From: Devosia riboflavina
GTDB lineage: Bacteria; Pseudomonadota; Alphaproteobacteria; Rhizobiales; Devosiaceae
Reading direction: 5' to 3'
Assembly (NCBI RefSeq): GCF_000743575.1
Contig: NZ_JQGC01000007.1
Location: 124,001 to 188,000 of the forward strand
DNA: 64,000 nt
In this document: positions 44,725 through 51,809 of the stretch, piece by piece
Numbering within the stretch: position 1 is the stretch's first letter
Layout of the letters: each line of letters begins with the position of its first letter
Position numbers and translations under genes: made by a program
The notes under the pieces: generated by a model
The model's input: only the letters and a program-made list of their open reading frames with translations
Told to the model about the DNA's origin: nothing
Database searches by the model: none

Positions 44725-44763
44725 TGCATCGGTCTCCGAAACGATAGCGGGGGACGGCAATGC

Positions 44764-44780
44764 GTTAGCAGACTGCTAAC
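44764..44780. promoter_or_regulatory. perfect 17-bp palindrome before the second HisD-family gene
   Basis: GTTAGCAG (44764-44771), A, CTGCTAAC (44773-44780). It lies 40 bp upstream of the minus-strand start at 44724 and is distinct from the regulon operator at 44812. Probably a binding site for another regulator; which one is unknown. Confidence 0.55.
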
Positions 44781-44811
44781 ATCTGGCGTCTCCTTTGGGC
44801 TGAGAATGTTC

Positions 44812-44827
44812 TTGCATACGTATTCAA
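44812..44827. promoter_or_regulatory. operator of the TTGCATACGAATGCAA regulon in the divergent region
   Basis: TTGCATACGTATTCAA, palindromic except for one G-to-T change in the right arm relative to the consensus. It is roughly midway between the divergent starts of the second HisD-family gene (44724) and the hydrolase-NTF2 fusion (44933), so one site may control both. Confidence 0.75.
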
Positions 44828-44932
44828 AATTTGCCAGAGTTTTTTGGTGAGGAGCGCTTCGATCTTTCGTCGAAGCCCAGCCCGTGACCGATAGCGATGA
44901 ATAGTCAGGCCCATTCCGATCCGGAGCGAAAA

Positions 44933-46831
44933 ATGGCGGGTGCGCGTGCCGTGCCGCTGCTCCTCTTGCCGGGCACGGTGTGTGACGAGCGGCTGTTTGC
45001 GCCTCTGCTGGCCGAACTTGATCACCACGATATCCGCGTGCTGCCGATGACCGGCGCGACGACGACACCGGAGCTTGCGGCAAGGCTTTTGGAGATGGCG
45101 CCGGAGCGGTTCGCGCTGCTCGGTTTTTCGCTTGGCGGTATCGTGGCGCTCGAAATGGCGGCACAGGCGCCGGAGCGGATCGAGCGTCTGGCGCTGCTCG
45201 ACACGACGGCCGCACCTGATCCCGAGGCCAACGCCGGAACGCGTCGCGCCGCTGCCGAAAAGGCGCGGGGCGAGGGGATGGATGGATATATTCTCGATAG
45301 CTGGCATAAGCTCGTTTCGCCTGCCAACGCGGGGGACGAAAAGCTACTCGAAGCCATTCTCGCCATGGCGCGTGATGCCGGCGCGGAGGTTTTGGCCGCG
45401 CAGTCGGAAGTCGCCATTCACCGTAAGGACAGCAGAAGACGGCTCGGCACTATGGGGATGCCAGTGCTGATCCTTGCGGGTGAAGATGAAAAGATCTGCC
45501 GCCTCGAAGGCCATGAAGAGCTCGCCGCCGGCATCGCCGGCGCGCGCTACTTCACCATTCCGAAATCCGGGCATTTCAGCCCGCTTGAAAATCCGGCCGC
45601 GGTGGCGCGTCATGTGCGCGACTGGTTGAGCTGGCCTCCCGAAAAATTCTCGAACGAGCCGTCACAGACCCAAGGAGCGGAAATGAGCGACGCAACGAGC
45701 AATCCCAAGACCAAGGGCGCTTCGCCCGTCGCCGTGGAAAACGTGCTGCAGGTCGAGCGCCACGACTATCCCGACCTGGCACCGACCAATCGTCCGCGGT
45801 CGCAGTCCCTGGCTGGGTTCGATGAGATCTATACCGACATCGTCGACTACATCATTCGCTGCACCCATAAGATCTGGGACGAACGCGATATCGGCCTGAT
45901 CTACACGCACTACACGCATAACTGCGTGCTCTATGGCACCACCGGCACGATCTATAATCGCGAAGACGTGGTGCGCGACACCATTCAGCGCCTGGTTTCC
46001 TTCCCCGAGCGCCGCGGCATGGGCACCCAAGTGATCTGGAACGGCAATGACAAGGATGGTTTTTATACCAGCCATCTCGTGACTGGCTCGGGCCGCCACA
46101 CTCAATATGGTCATCTCGGCCAGCCGACGGGGCGCCCCTTCGTCAGCCGCACGATTGCCGACTGCATGATTTTTGAGAACAAGATCTATCGCGAATGGGT
46201 CGTGGCCGACACCATGGCCATCATTCAGCAGCTTGGTCTCGACCCGCACCACTTTGCCATGAAGACGGCCAAGTCCAAGTTCGATGCGGGACTGATCTCG
46301 CTCGACATCGGCGAAAACCGCCGCTTCCTCGGCCAGACGCCGCCGGCGGAAAAGGCCGATACGTCGCTCGCGCATAACGACGTGGAAGCGCAGACGATCG
46401 AAATGCTGCACGAGGTCTTCACCAAACGCATGTTCGGCCGTATCGCCCAGGATTATGCGCCGAACGCGCAGTATCATGGGCCGCTGATGAAGGAACTCTA
46501 TGGCCACGCCGCCATCATCCATCAGCATCTGGGCCTAATTGGCTCCCTGCCGGACGCGAGTTTCGAAGTCCAGCATGTTGCCTCCAATCCCTGCGACGAA
46601 GGCGGCACCAAGGTTGCCGTCCGCTGGATCATGGAAGGTCATCACCTGGGCTATGGTATTCTCGGCACGCTGGGCGACCCGACCGGCAAGCGCGTGCAGG
46701 TAATGGGCATGAGCCATTATCACTGGAAGAACGGCAAGATTGTCGACGAGTGGAATGTCTATGACGAGTTGAGCCTGCTGGTGCAGGTGAAGCTCGGCCA
46801 GTTGGCAGCTGAAGTAGGCTTGGCGCAATAG
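44933..46831 (+). CDS. alpha/beta-hydrolase fused to a double NTF2/SnoaL-like protein
   Basis: 632 aa from ATG 44933 (GGAG 6 nt upstream); ATG 44897 adds 12 residues. Residues ~1-235 form an alpha/beta-hydrolase: LLLLPGTVCDERLF, nucleophile elbow LLGFSLGGIVAL, late acid in LILAGEDEKI and His in PKSGHFSPLENP. After a linker, residues ~280-632 carry two NTF2/SnoaL-like domains (DIVDYIIRCTHKIWDERDIG; EMLHEVFTKRMFGRIAQDYA). A paralogue of this second half is a separate protein at 51810-53096. An in-frame ATG at 45683 has its own AAGGAG, so a free 382-residue NTF2 protein may also be made. Confidence 0.85.
   Translation: MAGARAVPLLLLPGTVCDERLFAPLLAELDHHDIRVLPMTGATTTPELAARLLEMAPERFALLGFSLGGIVALEMAAQAPERIERLALLDTTAAPDPEANAGTRRAAAEKARGEGMDGYILDSWHKLVSPANAGDEKLLEAILAMARDAGAEVLAAQSEVAIHRKDSRRRLGTMGMPVLILAGEDEKICRLEGHEELAAGIAGARYFTIPKSGHFSPLENPAAVARHVRDWLSWPPEKFSNEPSQTQGAEMSDATSNPKTKGASPVAVENVLQVERHDYPDLAPTNRPRSQSLAGFDEIYTDIVDYIIRCTHKIWDERDIGLIYTHYTHNCVLYGTTGTIYNREDVVRDTIQRLVSFPERRGMGTQVIWNGNDKDGFYTSHLVTGSGRHTQYGHLGQPTGRPFVSRTIADCMIFENKIYREWVVADTMAIIQQLGLDPHHFAMKTAKSKFDAGLISLDIGENRRFLGQTPPAEKADTSLAHNDVEAQTIEMLHEVFTKRMFGRIAQDYAPNAQYHGPLMKELYGHAAIIHQHLGLIGSLPDASFEVQHVASNPCDEGGTKVAVRWIMEGHHLGYGILGTLGDPTGKRVQVMGMSHYHWKNGKIVDEWNVYDELSLLVQVKLGQLAAEVGLAQ
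45672..45685 (+). promoter_or_regulatory. internal ribosome binding site and start codon within the fusion gene
   Basis: AAGGAG (45672-45677) stands 5 nt before an in-frame ATG (45683-45685) at the junction between the hydrolase and NTF2/SnoaL parts. The spacing is ideal and better than that of the gene's own start. It probably marks the start of a once separate gene that became fused by loss of a stop, and may still be used. Confidence 0.65.
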
Positions 46832-46852
46832 GCGCTGGTTGCTGAATTGACA

Positions 46853-46880
46853 GGGGCCGGTGCGTTGCGCCGGCCCTTTT
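46853..46880 (+). terminator. rho-independent terminator after the hydrolase-NTF2 fusion gene
   Basis: GGGCCGG (46854-46860) pairs with CCGGCCC (46870-46876), followed directly by TTTT (46877-46880). It stands about 20 bp after the stop codon at 46831 and before the convergent kinase gene. Confidence 0.85.
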
Positions 46881-46916
46881 ACTTGCGCGGAAGGAATGGT
46901 CCCGGATCGGGCCTAT

Positions 46917-48314
46917 TCAAGACGCCCGCCACCCTTTGCTCTTGCTGACGGCGGCCGCAAACCGGGCCCTGTTCTGGGACCAATCGCCTTCCGGCGTGAT
47001 TTCCGTTCTCTGGCCCAGGTCGACATCGAGCGCGCCACCCGCTGCCAATTGCGCGAGGCCGACGCAGGTGAGTTCGGTAACGGTGTGGGTCACGATAGTG
47101 CGCCCGGTGGCATTGGCCAGCACCTGGCGGAAATAGCGGCTCTGGGACAGGCCCCCATCGACGGAGAATTTTGGGCCAAGAGGCGTTTCCGCATCGAGCG
47201 CGGCGACCACATCGGCGGTGAGAAAGGCAATACCTTCCAAGAGTGCCTGGCAGAGGTCGCGTTTGTCCGTATCCGCTGTCATGCCAATGAAGAGACTACC
47301 GGCGTGTCGGTCCCAATGGGGTGCGGCGAGACCCGATAGGGCGGGTACACAGGCCAAGTTGCGAGAGATTGCGGCTGGACGATCGAATGCCTCTAGTTCG
47401 GCGAAATCGGAAAAGAGTCCAAGGCGCTTGGCCCATTCCACCGCAGAGCCTGCATCATAGACGCCGCCATCGACGGCGCGGGTGACCCCATCGGGACCGG
47501 ACCAGCCTATGGTCGGCAGAATGCCGCGTTCGGGGGCGCGGACGAGATGGTCCGACACGGCCAGAACGAATGCGCCCGTGCCGAAAGTGACCTTTGCATC
47601 GCCGGGCAAGCGGCAGCCGTGTCCATAAAGTGCGGCCTGCTGATCCACCATGCTGGCGCGAACAGGGATGCCGTTGATCGAGCCGAAATCGCCCATGGAA
47701 GGAACGATGGGGGGCAACGTTTCCAATGGGACGCCGAACACCGCACAAAGCTCGGCGTCCCAGTCCAAGGTTTCAATGTTCATCAGCCCGGTACGCGAGG
47801 CGGTGGTGATGTCGGTGACGCAGTGTCCGGCGAGGTTGTGCAGGAAGAAGGCGTCGGTGGTGCCGAGGCGTAGGCGACCGGCATGATGCGCGGCCGCGAC
47901 CGGCAGACAGTTCTTCAAAAGCCAGGCGAGCTTGGATGCCGAAAAATAGGCGTCGGCGGGAAGCCCCGAAGATGCGAGGACTTTTGCACGTTGCATCTCG
48001 CCCCATTCCGCAAGGGCCGGGGCCGTGCGCATGTCCTGCCAGACGATGACGGGGGATAGGGGCTCGCCGGTCAGAGCGTCCCAGGCGAGGCAGCTTTCGC
48101 CCTGATTGGCGATGGCTATGGCGTCGACCGTTCCGGCTTCGATGAGGCAGGCCCGGATATGGGCCAGGAGTTCGTTGGGGTTGTGCTCGACCCAGCCTGC
48201 CTGCGGATAGAACTGCTGCTGGCGGTGGCGGGCGACGACTTCAGGCATCTTGCCCTCAGCGATCACGAGGGCTCGGGTGGAAGTCGTTCCCTGGTCGATC
48301 GCCGCCACTTTCAT
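46917..48314 (-). CDS. FGGY-family carbohydrate kinase, glycerol kinase-like
   Basis: 465 aa. N-terminal phosphate loop AIDQGTTSTRALVI is the GlpK signature; QAGWVEHNPNELLAHI, ANQGESCLAWD and GVYDAGSAVEWAKRLGLF follow the glycerol kinase pattern, as does the late VDGGLSQSRYFRQVLAN. It is shorter than typical GlpK (about 500 aa). ATP-dependent phosphorylation of glycerol or a related polyol. The neighbours are a DeoR regulator and a GlpA-like dehydrogenase, which would oxidise the resulting phosphate ester. Direct-repeat boxes lie just upstream of its start. Confidence 0.88.
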   Translation of the reverse strand: MKVAAIDQGTTSTRALVIAEGKMPEVVARHRQQQFYPQAGWVEHNPNELLAHIRACLIEAGTVDAIAIANQGESCLAWDALTGEPLSPVIVWQDMRTAPALAEWGEMQRAKVLASSGLPADAYFSASKLAWLLKNCLPVAAAHHAGRLRLGTTDAFFLHNLAGHCVTDITTASRTGLMNIETLDWDAELCAVFGVPLETLPPIVPSMGDFGSINGIPVRASMVDQQAALYGHGCRLPGDAKVTFGTGAFVLAVSDHLVRAPERGILPTIGWSGPDGVTRAVDGGVYDAGSAVEWAKRLGLFSDFAELEAFDRPAAISRNLACVPALSGLAAPHWDRHAGSLFIGMTADTDKRDLCQALLEGIAFLTADVVAALDAETPLGPKFSVDGGLSQSRYFRQVLANATGRTIVTHTVTELTCVGLAQLAAGGALDVDLGQRTEITPEGDWSQNRARFAAAVSKSKGWRAS

Positions 48315-48333
48315 GCTTGCACCCTCGTTAGCC

Positions 48334-48363
48334 GTTCAGTCACAATAATTGACTGTTCAGTCA
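48334..48363. promoter_or_regulatory. direct repeats GTTCAGTCA before the kinase gene, probable DeoR boxes
   Basis: GTTCAGTCA occurs at 48334-48342 and 48355-48363, 21 bp apart, two helical turns. A variant, GTTCGGTCA, is at 49139-49147, and the word AGTCATTC is at both 48359-48366 and 49164-49171, upstream of the DeoR and GlpA-like genes. Shared words on both sides of the DeoR gene suggest that the DeoR protein binds both promoters. Confidence 0.55.
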
Positions 48364-49121
48364 TTCGCAAGAATGACCTCGACTGCGGCGTCATCGAGCG
48401 CCAGCGCGAGATCAGCATTGGGGGCGGCATTGGTGACGAGACGATGGACCTGGCGCAGCGGGGCGACCGGGAATAGCGCCTGACGGCCCAATTTGCTGTC
48501 GTCGGCGAGTACGGTAACGCGGCGGGCCTGGCGGATCATTGCCAGCGCGATCCGGGACTCTTCGACATTGTAGTCGAGCAAGCCCGCAGCGCTGATGGCG
48601 CCAACGGTGAGTACGGCGTGCTCGGCGTGAAAGCTGCCGATCTGCTCGACAGCCAGCGGGCCGAGGGTTTCGGAAGCATCATCGCTGAAGGCGCCACCGA
48701 TGAGATAGATCGAATGGCCATTGCCAGAGCGGCCGAGAATCTGGGCAATCGCCAAGGAATTGGTGATGACAGTCAGGCCATGGCGGCGAGAGATTTCTTC
48801 GGCGAAGGCGATCGTCGTCGTGCCGGTGTCGACAAAGAGCGTGTCCCCAGGCTGAAACAATTCCCCGGCCCGGCGGGCGATGGCGCGCTTTTCGGCGGCG
48901 CGTTCGGTGAGGCGGGCGGCAAAAGCACCTTCGCCTTGCGGATCGGGCAGAATGGCGCCGCCATGGATTTTTCTGACCAGTCCCCGGTCAGCCAATTCGT
49001 TAAGGTCGCGGCGAATGGTTTCGCGCGAGATGTCGAGCGTGTCGGCCAGTTCGTCGACGCTGACCTTTTGGTTGAGGCGCACGGCATCCAGAATTTTCTC
49101 GCGTCTTTCGTCCGGCCGCAT
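48357..49121 (-). CDS. DeoR family transcriptional regulator (GlpR-like)
   Basis: 254 aa from ATG 49121, with GGAG 5 nt upstream. HTH MRPDERREKILDAVRLNQKVSVDELADTL and RETIRRDLNELADRGLVRKIHGGAI are textbook DeoR. The sensor domain follows: LFVDTGTTTIAFAE (phosphate/sugar site), TNSLAIAQIL and IGGAFSDDASETLGPLA. Such proteins respond to phosphorylated sugars or glycerol 3-phosphate. It is between the kinase gene and the divergent dehydrogenase genes, so it is the local repressor of this module. Confidence 0.93.
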   Translation of the reverse strand: MRPDERREKILDAVRLNQKVSVDELADTLDISRETIRRDLNELADRGLVRKIHGGAILPDPQGEGAFAARLTERAAEKRAIARRAGELFQPGDTLFVDTGTTTIAFAEEISRRHGLTVITNSLAIAQILGRSGNGHSIYLIGGAFSDDASETLGPLAVEQIGSFHAEHAVLTVGAISAAGLLDYNVEESRIALAMIRQARRVTVLADDSKLGRQALFPVAPLRQVHRLVTNAAPNADLALALDDAAVEVILAND

Positions 49122-49138
49122 ATCAACTCCAATTGACA

Positions 49139-49171
49139 GTTCGGTCAAAAGAAACTACCGAATAGTCATTC
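49139..49171. promoter_or_regulatory. probable DeoR boxes between the DeoR and GlpA-like genes
   Basis: GTTCGGTCA (49139-49147) and AGTCATTC (49164-49171) match words upstream of the kinase gene at 48334-48366. The region is only about 65 bp and serves both divergent genes. Confidence 0.45.
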
Positions 49172-49187
49172 AAATGTGGAATTGAAC

Positions 49188-50579
49188 GTGCCAGAGCTCG
49201 CTGTGAAAAGCAATTGCTACGATGTCGCCATTGTTGGCGGCGGCGTGGTCGGCTGCGCGGTGGCGCGGCGGCTGACGCTTGATGGTGCCCGCGTGGTGCT
49301 GATCGAAAAGGGCGCTGATATTCTTTCTGGCGCGAGCAAGGCCAATAGTGCGCTGCTGCATACTGGCTTTGATGCGCCGGCGGGTTCGCTTGAACTCCAG
49401 TGCATGCAGGCGGGCTATGCCGAATATCTAGCCATACGGGCGGAGCTGAATCTGCCGTTGCTCGAAACCGGCGGTATGGTGATCGCCTGGAATGAAGAGC
49501 AGCTCAGCAAGCTCGACGGCATTCTGGCCCAGGCGCACGGCAATGGCGTGGGCGATGCGGTCCTTGTCGATGGGGCGGCCGTGGCGGCGCGCGAGCCCCA
49601 TCTGGCGCCGTCATTGGGCGCTGTGCTGGTGCCGGGCGAGCATGTCATCGACCCCTGGAGTGCGCCTCTGGCCTACCTGACGCAGGCGGTGGTAAATGGC
49701 GCGGAATTTCTGCGCAGCACCGAGGTGATCGGCGGTCGTTTTGCCGATGATGAATGGGCGCTCGATACCAGTTCAGGTCCGTTGCGCGCTCGTTTCGTTG
49801 TCAATTGCGCGGGCTTGTTTGGTGATCGGCTTGAAGCGAGCCTGCTCGGTGACGCGCATTTCTCCATAAAGCCGCGAAAAGGGCAGTTTCTAGTTTTCGA
49901 CAAGATGGCCGCCAAGCTGATGCGGACCATTATATTGCCGGTGCCGACCGAGCGGACCAAGGGCGTGGTTCTGGCTCGCACGGCTTTCGGCAATGTGCTG
50001 GTGGGCCCCACGGCGGAGGAGCAGGACGATCGCGTGCATGCGCGAACCGATGAAGCGACGCTCGAAATTTTGCACGATGCTGCCGTGGCCATGATCCCCG
50101 AACTGGCCGATGTGCCGGTCAATGCCATCTATGCCGGGCTGCGGCCGGCCAGCGAGCAGAAGCACTATCGTATTCGGCGCGAGGATGGGCGGCAGTTCCT
50201 GACCTTGGGCGGCATTCGCTCGACGGGGCTGACGGCGGCGCTGGGCTTGGCGCAGTTTGCGGCGGGCGAACTGCGGGCGATGGGGTTGGAGATCAGCGCA
50301 CTGGCCGAGCCAGTAGTGAAGCCAATGCCCAACATTTCGGAAATGGCGCCGCGCGATTGGCAGGCGGAAAATCACGGCACAATAATCTGCCATTGTGAAC
50401 TGGTGACGGAGCGGGAGATCGCGGCGACGTTCGACACCGCCGTGCCGCCGGGTGATCTCGGCGGACTGAAGCGGCGGACGAGGGCCTGTATGGGGCGCTG
50501 CCAGGGGTTTTATTGCTCGGCCAATGTGGCGCGCCTGAGCGAAGGGCGGCTCGATCCGCCCATGGCGGCAGCGTCATGA
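49188..50579 (+). CDS. FAD-dependent dehydrogenase, GlpA-like, with C-terminal BFD-type [2Fe-2S] domain
   Basis: 463 aa from GTG 49188 (GGA 7 nt upstream); GTG 49176 or 49203 are alternatives and there is no ATG near. FAD motif DVAIVGGGVVGCAVARRL, then the DAO/glycerol-3-phosphate dehydrogenase fold (IEKGADILSGASKANSALLH, PAGSLELQCMQAG). Residues ~400-463 form a BFD-like iron-sulfur module with four Cys: two in ICHCELV and two in ACMGRCQGF. GlpA-type enzymes oxidise glycerol 3-phosphate or a 2-hydroxy acid. It is coupled to the next flavoprotein by an ATGA overlap. Confidence 0.9.
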   Translation: MPELAVKSNCYDVAIVGGGVVGCAVARRLTLDGARVVLIEKGADILSGASKANSALLHTGFDAPAGSLELQCMQAGYAEYLAIRAELNLPLLETGGMVIAWNEEQLSKLDGILAQAHGNGVGDAVLVDGAAVAAREPHLAPSLGAVLVPGEHVIDPWSAPLAYLTQAVVNGAEFLRSTEVIGGRFADDEWALDTSSGPLRARFVVNCAGLFGDRLEASLLGDAHFSIKPRKGQFLVFDKMAAKLMRTIILPVPTERTKGVVLARTAFGNVLVGPTAEEQDDRVHARTDEATLEILHDAAVAMIPELADVPVNAIYAGLRPASEQKHYRIRREDGRQFLTLGGIRSTGLTAALGLAQFAAGELRAMGLEISALAEPVVKPMPNISEMAPRDWQAENHGTIICHCELVTEREIAATFDTAVPPGDLGGLKRRTRACMGRCQGFYCSANVARLSEGRLDPPMAAAS

Positions 50580-51778
50580 AGGTCGATGTAGCGATTGTGG
50601 GCGGCGGGCCGGCCGGGCTCGGTGCCGCCATGGCACTGCGAAAGGCTGGTATCGAACGCGTCGTGGTGATCGAGCGCGAGCCCGAGGCGGGTGGTGTGCC
50701 GCGCCATTGCGGGCATCCCGCCTTTGGCATGCGTGAATTCGGCAGGCTGATGAGTGGTCCTTCCTATGCACGGGCGCTGGTGCGGCGGGCCGTTCAGGCT
50801 GGTGTCGAGATTTTGACGCGACATTCGGTGGTGGCGTTGCAGCCTGAGGGGCGGTTGATGGTTGCCAATCCCGCCGGTAGCCTGGAGATCGTTGCGCGGC
50901 GCGTGGTTCTCGCGACCGGCGCGCGCGAAATGAGCCGGGCGGCGCGGCTGGTGGGCGGCGATCGGCCGCTCGGTGTCATGAATACCGGCGCGTTGCAGGC
51001 TTATATCTATCTGCAGGGGCTGGCGCCGTTTCGACGTCCGGTGATCGTCGGCACGGAACTGGTGAGCCTGTCGTCCATCTGGACCTGCATGGCGCACGGC
51101 ATTCGGCCGCAAGCCATCGTCACTGGCGGCGACCAGGCGGTCGCGCGATGGCCGCTGGGATTTTTTCCGCACCTGCTGGGCATTCCCGTGCACTATCGGG
51201 CGCAGGTACAAGCCATTGGCGGTGTTGGGCGGGTCGAGAGCGTTGCGGTAGTGCGCGAGGGCCGCGGGGCGGTCGAGATTGCCTGTGATGGCGTCTTGCT
51301 GACCGGGCAGTTCATTCCGGAATCGAGTCTGGCGCGGTTAAGTCATATCGTCGTGGACAGAGCCAGCGGCGGGCCGGCAGTCGATCAGGTTCATCGCTGC
51401 TCCGATCCCGTCTATTTCGCCACCGGCAATCTGCTACGTGGCATCGAGACCGCCGGCTGGTGCCATCGTGAAGGCCTGGCCCTGGGCAAACGCGTAGCCG
51501 AAGATTTGGCGCGCGACAGGCCTAAGGGGGCGCAGGTGTCCGTCTCGGTCAGCGCGCCATTCAAGTTCTCCGTGCCGCAGCGCCTGGCTGCTGACGTCGC
51601 CAGCGCGCCCGATTTGCAACTTCGCCTGACGGAACCGGTGTCGGGCACGCTGGTCGTCGAAAGTGGGGGCAGGGCGCTCTATCGCCGCCCCTTGCGCAGC
51701 AGGCCGGAGCGACGCATTCTCGTGCCGATCCAGCATTTGGCCGGCGCGCGCGAGCCCATAACCATCCGCATCGAGTAG
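50576..51778 (+). CDS. FAD/NAD(P)-dependent oxidoreductase (GlpB/opine-oxidase-alpha-like flavoprotein)
   Basis: 400 aa from ATG 50576. N-terminal VDVAIVGGGPAGLGAAMALRK; second nucleotide-binding region RPVIVGTELVSLSSIWTCMA; YFATGNLLRGIETAGWCHREG near the end. Such proteins act as the second subunit beside a DAO-type dehydrogenase and pass electrons onward. The 4-bp overlap with the GlpA-like gene suggests a heteromeric dehydrogenase with one FAD in each subunit plus the iron-sulfur centre. Confidence 0.88.
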   Translation: MKVDVAIVGGGPAGLGAAMALRKAGIERVVVIEREPEAGGVPRHCGHPAFGMREFGRLMSGPSYARALVRRAVQAGVEILTRHSVVALQPEGRLMVANPAGSLEIVARRVVLATGAREMSRAARLVGGDRPLGVMNTGALQAYIYLQGLAPFRRPVIVGTELVSLSSIWTCMAHGIRPQAIVTGGDQAVARWPLGFFPHLLGIPVHYRAQVQAIGGVGRVESVAVVREGRGAVEIACDGVLLTGQFIPESSLARLSHIVVDRASGGPAVDQVHRCSDPVYFATGNLLRGIETAGWCHREGLALGKRVAEDLARDRPKGAQVSVSVSAPFKFSVPQRLAADVASAPDLQLRLTEPVSGTLVVESGGRALYRRPLRSRPERRILVPIQHLAGAREPITIRIE

Positions 51779-51782
51779 TAAG

Positions 51783-51798
51783 ATGCATACGAATGCTG
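51783..51798. promoter_or_regulatory. operator of the TTGCATACGAATGCAA regulon before the second NTF2/SnoaL gene
   Basis: ATGCATACGAATGCTG in the 31-bp gap between the flavoprotein stop (51778) and the NTF2/SnoaL start (51810). The right arm is slightly degenerate. Because the gap is so short, a promoter would have to lie inside the flavoprotein gene, or the site acts as a roadblock within an operon. Confidence 0.7.
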
Positions 51799-51809
51799 AA
51801 GAGGGAAAT

